64,000 nucleotides of DNA, taken from positions 1 to 64,000 of the forward strand of contig CAZJDB010000038.1 in assembly GCA_964544695.1 (NCBI GenBank), written 5' to 3'. Source of the stretch: Dinghuibacter sp964544695 (lineage in GTDB: Bacteria; Bacteroidota; Bacteroidia; Chitinophagales; Chitinophagaceae). Position 1 is the first letter of the stretch; the number at the start of each line of letters is the position of its first letter. The notes beneath the pieces were generated by a model. It was not told the DNA's origin and made no database searches. It worked only from the letters and a program-made list of their open reading frames with translations. Both the position numbers and the translations under genes were made by a program. Shown piece by piece: positions 45,120-54,744 of the stretch.

Positions 45120-46382
45120 ATGACGATTCTTTTGTTGGGCTCGGGAGGCAGGGAACATGCGCTGGCATGGAAGCTTGCGCAAAGTCCCCGCTGCAGGCAA
45201 CTGTACATAGCCCCAGGGAATGCGGGGACGGCTGCTTGCGGAGAGAACGTCCCCCTGGATGTGATGGACTTCCGTGGTATCGGGGACTTCTGCCTGAAGC
45301 GTGGGGTGGACCTGATCCTGGTAGGTCCCGAAGAGCCGTTGGTCAGGGGTATTTACGATTACTTTCAGGAAGATCCCCACTTGGCGCCAATCCCTGTGAT
45401 CGGCCCCACGGCCTCGGGGGCGAGGCTGGAGGGAAGCAAGGCGTTCGCAAAGGCGTTTATGCAACGGCATGGAATACCTACGGCGGCTTACCGCGAGTTC
45501 GCGCCCGGCGACCCTGACGCGAAACGCTATGTGGAGGCCCACTCCCTGCCCGTGGTGTTGAAAGCGGACGGACTTGCCGCCGGCAAAGGTGTGATCATCG
45601 CCGCTACACACGCCGAAGCGTTGGAGGCGCTCGACCATATGGACCAATTTGGAGAAGCAGGGAAGAAGGTGGTGGTGGAAGCGTTTCTCACGGGCATAGA
45701 GCTGTCTGTCTTCGTTCTGACGGATGGGCGGCAATACCTAATCCTGCCCGAAGCAAAGGATTACAAACGCATTGGAGAAGGAGACTCGGGTCCCAATACC
45801 GGAGGCATGGGCGCCATAAGTCCGGTACCTTTCGCGGATGCCGCCTTTATGGACAAGGTCCTTCGCAGGGTGGTGGAGCCCACGGTGCGCGGACTCGCAT
45901 CGGAAGAGATCGGATACAAGGGTTTCCTTTTCCTGGGGCTGATCAACGTAGGCGGCGAACCCTTCGTCATCGAATACAATTGCCGGCTGGGGGATCCGGA
46001 AACCGAAGTGGTCATGCCCAGGCTAAGGAATGACCTGGTGGAATTATTGGAAGCCACCCACCGGGGAACCCTCGGCGCCGTGCAACTGGAGACCGATCCC
46101 CGTGCCGCGGCTACGGTGGTCGCGGTTTCAGGAGGATATCCGGGCGCTTACGAGAAAGGGAAAATTATCACGGGTCTCGGGGTGATATCCGACGATCTTG
46201 TGTTCCACGCAGGCACCAGGGCATCGGACGGCCATATCTTTACCAACGGAGGCAGGGTCCTGGCGGTAACGGCCTACGGGGCCAGCCCGGCCGCGGCAGC
46301 AGTAAAATCACGGGAAGCCCTGGGGAAAATACATTTTGACGGAATGTATTTCCGAAGAGATATTGGTTATGAATTCCGATAA
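45120..46382 (+). CDS. purD: Phosphoribosylamine-glycine ligase (GARS)
   Basis: A 420-residue ATP-grasp enzyme for the second step of purine synthesis. Motifs: ILLLGSGGREHALAWKLAQSP, DLILVGPEEPLVRGI, VLKADGLAAGKGVIIA, GPNTGGMGAISPVPF, IEYNCRLGDPETEVVMPRL and AVSGGYPGAYEKG. The size is typical. It is divergent from the POT gene; TATCTTCG lies 6 bp before the ATG. Other pur genes are not in the window. Confidence 0.96.
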   Translation: MTILLLGSGGREHALAWKLAQSPRCRQLYIAPGNAGTAACGENVPLDVMDFRGIGDFCLKRGVDLILVGPEEPLVRGIYDYFQEDPHLAPIPVIGPTASGARLEGSKAFAKAFMQRHGIPTAAYREFAPGDPDAKRYVEAHSLPVVLKADGLAAGKGVIIAATHAEALEALDHMDQFGEAGKKVVVEAFLTGIELSVFVLTDGRQYLILPEAKDYKRIGEGDSGPNTGGMGAISPVPFADAAFMDKVLRRVVEPTVRGLASEEIGYKGFLFLGLINVGGEPFVIEYNCRLGDPETEVVMPRLRNDLVELLEATHRGTLGAVQLETDPRAAATVVAVSGGYPGAYEKGKIITGLGVISDDLVFHAGTRASDGHIFTNGGRVLAVTAYGASPAAAAVKSREALGKIHFDGMYFRRDIGYEFR

Positions 46383-46517
46383 TTAATATATTTACAAGAT
46401 CAAGCCCTCTATTCACGGTTATGCCCACCTGTTAGCCTCTGGAAATTTATCAGCGAGCGTGTTGTGGGTTTGGATAATTTCCTTGAATTTTGCATGCATT
46501 GAATTGAAAAATAGACA

Positions 46518-47543
46518 ATGGGACTTTTTAACTTCTTTACGCAGGAAATAGCTATCGATCTTGGTACAGCCAATACCCTGATCATACATAACGACGAGGT
46601 AGTGGTGAATGAGCCTTCGATTATCGCCCTGGACAGGAATAATCCAAAGAACGTGCTTGCAGTAGGAAAAAAGGCGCTATTGATGCACGAGAAGACCCAT
46701 GAAAGCATACGTACCGTACGTCCCTTGAAAGATGGTGTGATCGCGGACTTCAATGCCGCGGAACTGATGATCCGGGAGCTGATCAAAATGATCTACCCCA
46801 AGCGGCCCTTGTTTCCTCCCAAATGGAGGATGATGATCTGCATCCCCAGCAGCATAACCGAAGTGGAGAAACGCGCGGTCAGGGATAGTTCGGAACAGGC
46901 GGGCGCCCAGGAAGTGTACCTGATCCACGAACCCATGGCAGCGGCGTTGGGGATAGGCATCGATGTAGAGGAACCCGTGGGGAATATGATCATCGACATC
47001 GGGGGCGGCACCACCGGGATCACCGTGATTGCCCTGGCAGGCATCGTCTGCGATCAGTCGATCCGGATCGCCGGTGACGAATTCACCGGGGACATCATGG
47101 AGGCCTTGCGTCGCTACCACAGCCTTCTCATCGGTGAACGCACCGCGGAGCAAATCAAAATCCAGATCGGTGCAGCCACCAAAGACCTGGATAACCCGCC
47201 CGATGACATCCCCGTCAATGGAAGGGACCTGGTTACTGGGATACCCAAGCAGATCATGGTAAGCTACCAGGAAATCGCCGAGGCTTTAGATAAGTCCGTA
47301 TTCAAGATAGAAGAAGCCATTTTGAAAGCCCTGGAAATGACCCCACCCGAACTGGCAGCGGACATTTATCGCAGGGGCCTTTACCTAACGGGTGGAGGAG
47401 CCTTGCTGAGAGGGCTGGATAAAAGACTGGCAGGTAAGATCAAGCTTCCGGTCCATGTAGCGGATGATCCGCTCAAGTCGGTCGTAAGGGGAACGGGTAT
47501 CGCGCTCAGGAATTACCAGCGCTACCCCTTCGTCATGCGCTAG
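46518..47543 (+). CDS. mreB: Rod-shape-determining actin homologue MreB
   Basis: A 341-residue actin-fold protein: EIAIDLGTANTLIIHNDEVVVNEPSIIAL (phosphate 1), HEPMAAALGIGIDVEEPVGNMIIDIGGGTTGITVIAL (phosphate 2) and RGLYLTGGGALLRGLDKRL (adenosine). It forms membrane-bound filaments that guide lateral wall synthesis. It heads mreB-mreC-mreD-PBP2-rodA. The N terminus FNFFTQEI is amphipathic, as expected for membrane binding. Confidence 0.96.
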   Translation: MGLFNFFTQEIAIDLGTANTLIIHNDEVVVNEPSIIALDRNNPKNVLAVGKKALLMHEKTHESIRTVRPLKDGVIADFNAAELMIRELIKMIYPKRPLFPPKWRMMICIPSSITEVEKRAVRDSSEQAGAQEVYLIHEPMAAALGIGIDVEEPVGNMIIDIGGGTTGITVIALAGIVCDQSIRIAGDEFTGDIMEALRRYHSLLIGERTAEQIKIQIGAATKDLDNPPDDIPVNGRDLVTGIPKQIMVSYQEIAEALDKSVFKIEEAILKALEMTPPELAADIYRRGLYLTGGGALLRGLDKRLAGKIKLPVHVADDPLKSVVRGTGIALRNYQRYPFVMR

Positions 47544-47567
47544 CAGAAGCCTTAAACTCAATATCCG

Positions 47568-48425
47568 GTGCGCAATATTTTCCTGTTCGTAAGGCGGTAT
47601 TTCCACGTATTAGTATTCCTTATCCTGGAAATTGTAAGCCTGTCCATGTTGTTTTCCTATAACGAATATCATCAGGCTTTCCTGATGGGGGTGACAGGAG
47701 ACATCACCGGAAGATTTTATTCTCAGTATTCCCGCATCCATAGCTATTTTCACCTCAAGGAGGAAAACGATCGCCTGGCCCGCCAGAACCTGACCCTGCT
47801 CCAGGCGCTGCCCGGCAATGTCAAAACGGGCAGAGACTCGATCATAATCCTCAGGGACTCCATTCCCGTGGATACCCTGGGGCACGTGCGGAAGTTCATA
47901 TGGAGGGGCGCGAATGTCATAAATAACACCGTGACCCTGGCCACCAATAACTACATCACCCTGGATGAAGGCACCGCGGACAGCATCGCTGACGATATGG
48001 GAGTGATCGGCCCCGATGGCGTGGTGGGCACGGTGATCAACGTGAGTCCGCACGTATCGGTCGTCATGAGCCTACTGCACCACCAAAGCAGGGTTTCGGG
48101 AATGTTGAAGAAAAGCAGAGATTCGGGTCCCATCCGCTGGGATGGCAATGACCCAGGTATCCTCACCATGACCAATATTCCCAAAAGCGTCCACGTGGCC
48201 AAAGGGGACACGGTGGTCACCAGCACGTATTCCGATAAATTTCCCTCGGGCATTCCCATAGGCACGGTGGTGGACATTTCGAGCGATCCCGCGAGCAATT
48301 TCTATATTCTGAAATTGCGGTCGGCTACGCGTTTTGGACGACTCCAGCACGTATATATCGTGGAAAATACATTGCTCAAGGAACAAACGTCCCTGGAGGA
48401 TGCCACCAGGAAATCGATGAAATGA
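47568..48425 (+). CDS. mreC: Rod-shape-determining protein MreC
   Basis: A 285-residue protein with one N-terminal helix (VLVFLILEIVSLSMLFSY), a coiled region (HSYFHLKEENDRLARQNLTLLQAL) and the MreC beta-domain (GPDGVVGTVINVSPHVSVVMSLLHHQSRVSGMLKKS; VAKGDTVVTSTYSDKFPSGIPIGTVVDI). It links MreB and PBP2 across the inner membrane. The start is GTG at 47568. Its stop overlaps mreD by 4 bp. Confidence 0.93.
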   Translation: MRNIFLFVRRYFHVLVFLILEIVSLSMLFSYNEYHQAFLMGVTGDITGRFYSQYSRIHSYFHLKEENDRLARQNLTLLQALPGNVKTGRDSIIILRDSIPVDTLGHVRKFIWRGANVINNTVTLATNNYITLDEGTADSIADDMGVIGPDGVVGTVINVSPHVSVVMSLLHHQSRVSGMLKKSRDSGPIRWDGNDPGILTMTNIPKSVHVAKGDTVVTSTYSDKFPSGIPIGTVVDISSDPASNFYILKLRSATRFGRLQHVYIVENTLLKEQTSLEDATRKSMK

Positions 48426-48952
48426 GTGACTTACTGAAAAATATCGGAAGGTTAATCCTTTTTATCCTGGTACAGGTCTTCATCCTGAGCCAAATCCCGC
48501 CCTTGCACTCCTTCGTCGTACCCTACATTTATTACGTCTTCATCCTTTGGCTGCCTTTTTCGACGAGCCGCTTTATGCTGATGATCGCGGGGTTTGTCTG
48601 CGGGCTTTCCCTGGACTACTTCACGAAGACTCCGGGCCTGCACGCGGCACCCTGCGTTTTGATCGCCTACGTCCGGCCCTTTCTCATCAACATCCTCGTC
48701 CCCCAGCAAGGCGCCGAGATGAACTACCGGGAACCCTCCATCAAGAGCCTCGGTCTTGCCCCTTACCTTACTTACGTGTTGATACTTACCCTGTTACACC
48801 ATTTTGTGTTGTTCCTTTTGGAGGCCCTTTCCTTCCCCGGCATCTTGTACTTCATCGGCAAGACCCTGGTGTCGACCGTGATCAGCCTGGTCCTGGTGAT
48901 CATTTTGGAAATGTTTTTCCCTCGGAAACAAAAGTTTATCACCAATACGTAA
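48422..48952 (+). CDS. mreD: Rod-shape-determining protein MreD
   Basis: A 176-residue membrane protein with about five helices (FILVQVFILSQIPPLHSFVVPYIYYVFILWLPF; FMLMIAGFVCGLSLDYFTKTPGLHAAPCVLIAYVRPFL). It is typical MreD in size and composition; primary sequence is weakly conserved, but the operon position between mreC and PBP2 settles the call. Confidence 0.9.
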   Translation: MSDLLKNIGRLILFILVQVFILSQIPPLHSFVVPYIYYVFILWLPFSTSRFMLMIAGFVCGLSLDYFTKTPGLHAAPCVLIAYVRPFLINILVPQQGAEMNYREPSIKSLGLAPYLTYVLILTLLHHFVLFLLEALSFPGILYFIGKTLVSTVISLVLVIILEMFFPRKQKFITNT

Positions 48953-48985
48953 CTTCACTACAGTAAAATCCAATCCCTCTATCGA

Positions 48986-51028
48986 ATGTCGGTGTTTAAC
49001 CAGTCGCGCCAAACGGTGGTCCGTTTCATTTTTGCCGCTGTTTTTTTTGTTATCATAGCCAGGCTTTTCACGCTCCAGGTCATTTCCGGAAAATATCAGA
49101 AGCTGGCCCAGGATAATGCCCTCCTGAGGGAGGTCGTGTATCCGAACAGGGGCATTATATTCGACCGGAAAGGGCGGGCCATCCTGGACAATACCATCAT
49201 GTACGACCTCATGGTCACGCCCATGCAGGTCAAGGGCCTGGATACTATGGCCCTTTGCCGGATCCTGGGCATCGATACTTCCGAATTCAGGCAGCGCATC
49301 ATCAATGCCATCGTCAAGAACGGTCGAAGCAGGCCCTCCATCTTTGAATCCCTGCTTTCCCCGGAAAAGCTGGCGCGCATCAGCGAAAGCCTTTTCAAGT
49401 TCCAACCCGCTTTCAATCTCCAGGAACGCCCCGTACGCACGTATCCCTTCCATACCGCCGGTGTTCTGCTGGGATACGTGGGGGAAGTGGATTCCGCATT
49501 TATCCGCAGGCACGTCGATCAGGGGTATCAGTCGGGCGATTACGCCGGCCGGACCGGCCTGGAGAGTGCTTACGAACGGGAGCTGATGGGGCAACGCGGG
49601 GTTCGTTTTTTAGTAAAGGATAACCTCAACCGTCCCCAGGGTCCCTATGCGGGTGGCCAGTACGATACCGCGGCGATTGCAGGGAAAAACCTGTACACCA
49701 GCATCGATGTGGACCTGCAGCAATACGGTGAAAAATTGATGGCGGGCAAGGTCGGAAGTATCGTAGCCATCGATCCCAAGACCGGCGGCATCCTGGCCAT
49801 GGTGTCCAGCCCGACTTTCGATCCCAATGACCTGACGGGCCCCGACCGCAATAAGCACCTCTCTGAAATGCTCCGCGACCCGGCCCTGCCTATGTACGAC
49901 CGGGCTATTTTGGCGACCTATCCCCCCGGTTCCACCTTCAAGCCCCTGGACGCCATGGTGGCCCTTGACGAGGGTGTGATCACCCCTTCCTATGGCGTAA
50001 ATTGCCTGGGTTGGTATTACGACTGCGGGACGCCGCGCAAATGCCTGGAGAAGGCGCCGGGACACGGCAGGAACCTCGTGCTGGGCATCACCAACTCCTG
50101 CAACTCTTACTTCTTTTCGGTATTCCGCCTGATCGTGGACCAGCACCACAACGTCGAGGACGGCTTGATGCAGTGGAAGGCGTATATGAATTCCTTCGGG
50201 CTGGGGCGCCGGTTGGGTGTGGATCTCCCGGGAGAAAACAGTGGCTATATACCCGATACTGCGCACTACAACAAGGTCTTCGGACGCCACCGCTGGAATT
50301 CGTGTACGGCCGTGTCCCTGGGTATAGGCCAGGGCGAAACGATTGAAACGCCCATGCAAATCGCCAATACCATGTGCCTGATCGGCAACCGCGGTTACTA
50401 TTACATACCCCACATTGTCGACAGCGTTTCGGGAGGGGATACGGTTCTGGACAAATACAGGGTTCGTCATGAACCCACGCACATTCCCCTGGATATTTTT
50501 CAAAAGGTCATCGAAGGGATGTACGGCGTTGTTCAGGAGGGTACGGCCCAGGCAGCCCAGGTCCCGGGGATTGCCATCGCGGGTAAGACGGGGACTGCGC
50601 AGAACTTCTACCACGGCGTCGCCCAAAAGGACCATGCCCTCTTTGCCGCCTTCGCGCCCAAGGACGATCCCAAAATCGCTATCGCGGTGGTTTGTGAAAA
50701 TTCGGGCATGGGGGGGAATTCCGCCGCGCCTATCGCGGGCCTGATGATCGAAAAGTACCTGAACGATACCATTATGGAATCGCGCAAGGCCATTGAACAA
50801 CGCATCCTGACGCTCGACCTGATTCCTCCCCGGATCTACGCGGAAAGGGATTCTTTGGCCAAGGAGCGGGCGCGCGAATTGGCCGACACGCTGGGTGAGG
50901 ATGACAGCATCCCCCCGCCCCCTAAACATGACAGCACACCGCCCAAGCGTGACACCACTGTACGGCGGCACGTAGCCGAAATGCTGGCGCCTGATAATAA
51001 GAAACGCAAATCCCGTCCCCTCGTATGA
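48986..51028 (+). CDS. mrdA: Penicillin-binding protein 2 (rod-shape transpeptidase)
   Basis: A 680-residue class B PBP with an N-terminal helix (VVRFIFAAVFFVIIARLFTLQVI), a dimerisation domain (PNRGIIFDRKGRAILDN) and the transpeptidase: SxxK as STFK (Ser316), a SCN-like site in ITNSCNSYFF and KTG in AGKTGTAQN (Lys534). The C-terminal about 70 residues are Pro/Arg/Asp-rich (DDSIPPPPKHDSTPPKRDTT), a tail not needed for the fold. It cross-links peptidoglycan during elongation with RodA, whose gene overlaps by 4 bp. Confidence 0.95.
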   Translation: MSVFNQSRQTVVRFIFAAVFFVIIARLFTLQVISGKYQKLAQDNALLREVVYPNRGIIFDRKGRAILDNTIMYDLMVTPMQVKGLDTMALCRILGIDTSEFRQRIINAIVKNGRSRPSIFESLLSPEKLARISESLFKFQPAFNLQERPVRTYPFHTAGVLLGYVGEVDSAFIRRHVDQGYQSGDYAGRTGLESAYERELMGQRGVRFLVKDNLNRPQGPYAGGQYDTAAIAGKNLYTSIDVDLQQYGEKLMAGKVGSIVAIDPKTGGILAMVSSPTFDPNDLTGPDRNKHLSEMLRDPALPMYDRAILATYPPGSTFKPLDAMVALDEGVITPSYGVNCLGWYYDCGTPRKCLEKAPGHGRNLVLGITNSCNSYFFSVFRLIVDQHHNVEDGLMQWKAYMNSFGLGRRLGVDLPGENSGYIPDTAHYNKVFGRHRWNSCTAVSLGIGQGETIETPMQIANTMCLIGNRGYYYIPHIVDSVSGGDTVLDKYRVRHEPTHIPLDIFQKVIEGMYGVVQEGTAQAAQVPGIAIAGKTGTAQNFYHGVAQKDHALFAAFAPKDDPKIAIAVVCENSGMGGNSAAPIAGLMIEKYLNDTIMESRKAIEQRILTLDLIPPRIYAERDSLAKERARELADTLGEDDSIPPPPKHDSTPPKRDTTVRRHVAEMLAPDNKKRKSRPLV

Positions 51029-52398
51029 ATACGTCCGCCCGAAACCCATCCATCACCAAGGGGGTAGATACCCTGTCGATCTGGTTGTTTTTCCTGATCG
51101 CCCTCATCGGGGTGCTCTGCATTTTCGCCGTGGAATACCGGGAAGGGGACAACATCCTGCAAAACCTGCTGGGGCTTCACAAGGAGTACTCCAAACAATT
51201 CTTCTACCTCTGCATCTACAGCATATTGGGCGTCATCATCCTGCTTACGGATTCGAAGATATTCACCACGATGGCCAACCTGTCCTATGCCCTGGGAATC
51301 GTACTGTTGCTGGCCACCTTCATCCCTGGCCTTGGTCGGGAGGTAAACGGATCGCATTCGTGGATTGCCCTGGGCGGTGGTTTCAACCTGCAACCCGCGG
51401 AATTCTGTAAAATATTCACCCTCCTGGCCCTGGCGAAATTCATCTCCAGGCCCGAAACGCATTTCGATGAGCTAAAGGCCCAGGTCATCGCCGCAGGCAT
51501 CGTCGTATTGCCTGCCCTGATCACCATTATGCAAAATGAGACGGGCCTGGCGCTGGTTTATTTTTGCCTCTTCATCCCCATGTACCGGGAAGGCCTTCCC
51601 CCTTCCATCCTGGTCATCGGCTTTGCCCTGGGCGTACTGGCGGTCATGACGCTGGTATTGGACAGGTACGTTTTGTTAGGGGTGCTGACCGGGATCGCCA
51701 TCCTGACCATCTTCCTGTCGCGCCGCCAGTTCAAACGGAACCGGAACCTCTTTAGCGTCATACTTTTTACCTGGGTTTTGGCCTCGGGAATATCCGTTTT
51801 CGCGGTCCCCTACGTATTCGATAACGTGCTCCAGGAATACCAGGCCAGGCGTATTTACAGCCTGGTGGGGAAGGATTATCAACGCCACCACGGGTCCAAG
51901 CCCGAGGTGCAGGCTACCGAAGAGGATTTGCGCCACCGTCGGATCAAGACGGCCCAAAGTACCGATTACAACGTCAAGCAATCCAAAATAGCGATCGGGT
52001 CCGGAGGCCTGGCGGGGAAAGGATACCTGAAAGGTACCCAGACGCGCTATGACTTCGTTCCCGAGCAAAGTACCGATTTCATCTTTTGCACGATAGGGGA
52101 GGACTTTGGCTTTGCCGGCTGCGCGGTGCTCCTGGGACTGTACCTGCTCCTGCTCTGGCATATCGTGACGATCGCCGAAAGGCAGCGTAGCTCCTTTTCC
52201 AGGGTGTACGCCTACGGGGTGGCGAGCATCATCTTTTTTCACATTGCCGTCAATGTATGCATGACCATCGGGCTGGCGCCGGTGATCGGGATTACGCTCC
52301 CCCTCATGAGTTACGGCGGATCATCATTGCTGACCTTCACCATCTTGATTTTTATAATGATCCGCCTCGACGCGGACCGGCATATTATATTGCGATGA
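51025..52398 (+). CDS. rodA: RodA SEDS-family peptidoglycan glycosyltransferase
   Basis: A 457-residue membrane protein with about ten helices and SEDS motifs: NGSHSWIALGGGFNLQPAEFCKIFTLLALAKF, MQNETGLALVYFCLFIPMYREGLPP, KIAIGSGGLAGKGYLKGTQTRYDFVPEQSTDFIFCTIGEDFGFAG and IGLAPVIGITLPLMSYGGSSLLT. It polymerises lipid II with PBP2. An extended cytoplasmic or periplasmic loop (about 270-320) is longer than in E. coli RodA. The stop overlaps the MBL gene by 4 bp. Confidence 0.95.
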   Translation: MNTSARNPSITKGVDTLSIWLFFLIALIGVLCIFAVEYREGDNILQNLLGLHKEYSKQFFYLCIYSILGVIILLTDSKIFTTMANLSYALGIVLLLATFIPGLGREVNGSHSWIALGGGFNLQPAEFCKIFTLLALAKFISRPETHFDELKAQVIAAGIVVLPALITIMQNETGLALVYFCLFIPMYREGLPPSILVIGFALGVLAVMTLVLDRYVLLGVLTGIAILTIFLSRRQFKRNRNLFSVILFTWVLASGISVFAVPYVFDNVLQEYQARRIYSLVGKDYQRHHGSKPEVQATEEDLRHRRIKTAQSTDYNVKQSKIAIGSGGLAGKGYLKGTQTRYDFVPEQSTDFIFCTIGEDFGFAGCAVLLGLYLLLLWHIVTIAERQRSSFSRVYAYGVASIIFFHIAVNVCMTIGLAPVIGITLPLMSYGGSSLLTFTILIFIMIRLDADRHIILR

Positions 52399-53120
52399 AA
52401 ATCATCCCCCTTTCCGAAGGCGCCTTTACCATCGACCAATCAAAGAAGTTTGTCCCTTTCGACCTGGACGCGGACGACCTGCAGGCGCGTTCCAGGGGGT
52501 CCCTGTTGGTGGAGATTCAACCCTTTGTGGTCCTTACGGGTGAGGATATCGTCCTTTTCGATACGGGTCTGGGATTCCGGAATCCTGACGGTACGCTGCA
52601 GATCCACCACAACCTGGTGAACGCGGGGATCAACCCCATGGATGTAACGAAAGTTCTGCTAAGCCACCTCCACAAGGACCATGCGGGTGGCATCGGCGCA
52701 AACCCCTTCAGCTTTCCCTCGGCCATTTATTATATCCAGGGGCGCGAATTGGCCTACGGATTGGAAAAAGGTCCCTCCTCTTATATATTGGAAGAACTGG
52801 CTCCCCTGCGGGGAACGGACCGGGTGGTCCTCCTCGATAACGACAGGGGTCAGATCGGGCCGGACATCCGCTACGAAGTCACAGGGGGACATACCCCCTT
52901 TCATCAGGTATTTTGGATCAGCGAAGGGGGTCAAACTGCCTTCTTCGGGGGCGACGACGCTCCCCAGCTCAATCAAATGAAGAACCGCTTCATCGCGAAG
53001 TACGACTTCGACGGTAAGAAGTGCATGGAGCTAAGGAAAAAGTGGTGGCAGGAGGCTGAATCCGGGCACTGGACCCTGATGTTTTATCACGACGTCAAAT
53101 TCCCTACCGTCAGTTTGTAA
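52395..53120 (+). CDS. MBL-fold metallo-hydrolase
   Basis: A 241-residue metallo-beta-lactamase-fold protein with HLHKDHAGG (His91, His93, Asp95, His96) preceded by VLFDTGLGF and followed by EVTGGHTPFHQVFWI (metal His) and AFFGGDDAP. The sequence resembles quorum-quenching lactonase-like or glyoxalase-II-like members. Its ATG overlaps the rodA stop, so it is coupled to the cell-shape operon. The substrate is unknown. Confidence 0.87.
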   Translation: MKIIPLSEGAFTIDQSKKFVPFDLDADDLQARSRGSLLVEIQPFVVLTGEDIVLFDTGLGFRNPDGTLQIHHNLVNAGINPMDVTKVLLSHLHKDHAGGIGANPFSFPSAIYYIQGRELAYGLEKGPSSYILEELAPLRGTDRVVLLDNDRGQIGPDIRYEVTGGHTPFHQVFWISEGGQTAFFGGDDAPQLNQMKNRFIAKYDFDGKKCMELRKKWWQEAESGHWTLMFYHDVKFPTVSL

Positions 53121-53442
53121 AGGATCGGTAAACTAACGTTTATTCGCCCCAGGAAAAGGCCCTCCCTCAAAGGTTTTGGGGAAAAATTGCCCAATTATAA
53201 AAAAATAGGCCAACCCTAGAAAGAGTCGGCCGTTGCTAACCTATGAAAAACACCTATATGCAAATGTATGGAAAAAATAATTTAGTTTCCAAAAATTGCT
53301 AATGGAATTAACCACCCATTTTTGGTGGCCTGATACGCTAAAAGAGGTTGGAAATGAGGCTAAAGGAACGTGTCATAGGGACACATAAATTCACCGTTTC
53401 TTTACTTAAATTAACCGGGATAGGAGCCCCTTCCCCAGGCAA
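53121..53442. other. Non-coding gap between MBL gene and second ECF operon
   Basis: AT-rich, with poly-A/T tracts and one 19-codon frame (53244-53303) lacking a promoter match. CACCC-ATTTT-TGGTGG near 53320 could form a weak hairpin. No RNA gene or repeat is recognised. Confidence 0.6.
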
Positions 53443-53868
53443 TTAGTACCCCCTGCGGAGAGGGCCCATTCGCGGGGCGGGGCGCAGACGCTTAATCAAC
53501 ATTTGGTTGAAATCCCTTTCGCAACGGAAAAAATAGATGGCACGATTCCTGCCAAGGACGGCCGTGAATTGGTCCTGGTAGCGTTTGCGGATATTCAGGA
53601 TGGTTTCTTCGCGGGTTATTTCATCCAGGGCGAGGTTGTGATTGGTGCTTGTAACCTCTTTATCATATTGAAAATACAGGGGTACGAACCTACTTTCCTC
53701 TTCTTTAGAAATATTAAGCTGCTGGAGTATATAAGCCAATTTTAGCCCCTTGATCTTATCCTGCCTGGCCTGCGCCACCGCCGGGTCCTCCTGGGGAGGA
53801 GGCACCTGTGCGAGGCAGGGCGTTGCCCCGAGCGCAGATAAGCATAATATGAGGAGACCCTTTTTCAT
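53443..53868 (-). CDS. Exported small helical protein in ECF operon (Spy/sensor-like)
   Basis: A 141-residue protein with a signal peptide (GLLILCLSALGATPCLAQ) and a helical mature part: QARQDKIKGLKLAYILQQLNISKEEESRFVPLYFQYDKEVTS ... IRKRYQDQFTAVLGRNRAIYFFRCERDFNQML. The helix-with-hinge layout recalls periplasmic Spy/CpxP-like or zinc-resistance-type helical proteins, which are often third genes of Bacteroidota ECF operons. The match is by pattern only. It follows the membrane protein gene by 32 bp on the same strand. Confidence 0.65.
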   Translation of the reverse strand: MKKGLLILCLSALGATPCLAQVPPPQEDPAVAQARQDKIKGLKLAYILQQLNISKEEESRFVPLYFQYDKEVTSTNHNLALDEITREETILNIRKRYQDQFTAVLGRNRAIYFFRCERDFNQMLIKRLRPAPRMGPLRRGY

Positions 53869-53900
53869 GACGGTTTGATATTCCTATGCTATTTTAATTG

Positions 53901-54710
53901 CTATTCTTGTGTCGTTTGAGCCTGTGCCGCCTTGGCCCCTTCGGGGACTTCGGCATTGGGCAGTTGCTGATCGTCTACCTCACTGGCCAGAAGATCGGCG
54001 TCGCTGACGTCGGTGTTATTTTTCAGGTATTCCACGATCGCCTGGTCGGATATTTTGGCCAGGGCCGTGTTGAATTGAGCAGGAGTCTTTAGGTTGATGC
54101 CGCTCCGGAAGCCAACGGGCTCGAGGGAGACCTTGTATCCCCAGACGGCGCTCAGCAGGACCACCCCAAGGGTAACGGCTGCGGCCAGGAAGGGATGCAC
54201 GCTCCGCTTGCGCTGCGGTTGCAGGGCGATAACGGGCGCCTGTTCCGCCGGAGCCACGAAGGAATAACCCGCCGGGAGACTTCCCGGGTAATTCCGGGGA
54301 AGCGAAGCAAGCAGGGGGGATAGCCTTTGTAGTTCCTCGTCTACGCTTTCGGATTCTTGCAGCTTTTCCAGAATGAATTCGGACGCTTGCGCCATTTCCA
54401 GGACCTTTTCGGGGAACTCCTCGAAATAGCCCTTGGGAACGCGGAAAGTAGGAAGGTCCTTCAACGCATCCAGGCGAGCCAACCCCAGCACATATTCCGG
54501 GAAGGTGTCGAAATAACCGGGAGGCGCTTGAAGGGTGGGCGCGTTTTTCAGGCCCTCGAATAGCACAGGCTCCTGGATTTTTTCCAGCATCCTTTCGGGG
54601 AAGTGGGTGAAGTATCCTTCAGGGACAACAAAGGGGGTTGCGGAGGGCAATCCCGCCACCACTTTGGAAATCCCTTCCAGTTCACGTCCTATGATTTCAC
54701 CGTGTGCCAT
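53901..54710 (-). CDS. Anti-sigma-like membrane protein with P-x-GYF-xx-FPE repeats
   Basis: A 269-residue protein. The cytosolic part (1-170) holds three copies of a motif: VPEGYFTHFPERML (29-42), APPGYFDTFPEYVL (62-75) and VPKGYFEEFPEKVL (91-104), with a degenerate LPAGYSF at 145. A helix at about 173-192 (FLAAAVTLGVVLLSAVWGY) leads to a 75-residue outside tail rich in Asp and Gln. It lies between an ECF sigma gene and a small exported helical protein, the usual place of a Bacteroidota anti-sigma regulator. Function is inferred. Confidence 0.68.
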   Translation of the reverse strand: MAHGEIIGRELEGISKVVAGLPSATPFVVPEGYFTHFPERMLEKIQEPVLFEGLKNAPTLQAPPGYFDTFPEYVLGLARLDALKDLPTFRVPKGYFEEFPEKVLEMAQASEFILEKLQESESVDEELQRLSPLLASLPRNYPGSLPAGYSFVAPAEQAPVIALQPQRKRSVHPFLAAAVTLGVVLLSAVWGYKVSLEPVGFRSGINLKTPAQFNTALAKISDQAIVEYLKNNTDVSDADLLASEVDDQQLPNAEVPEGAKAAQAQTTQE

Positions 54711-54744
54711 ACAACCAAATAAGACTACGATACATTAAAAACGT

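Noticed and set aside
49610..51049. 479-codon antisense frame in the PBP2 gene
   Set aside because: Complementary to a clear class B PBP with all catalytic motifs; composition fits a shadow frame.
53244..53303. 19-codon frame in the gap after the MBL gene
   Set aside because: Very short, no promoter match, and no membrane or toxin-like pattern.
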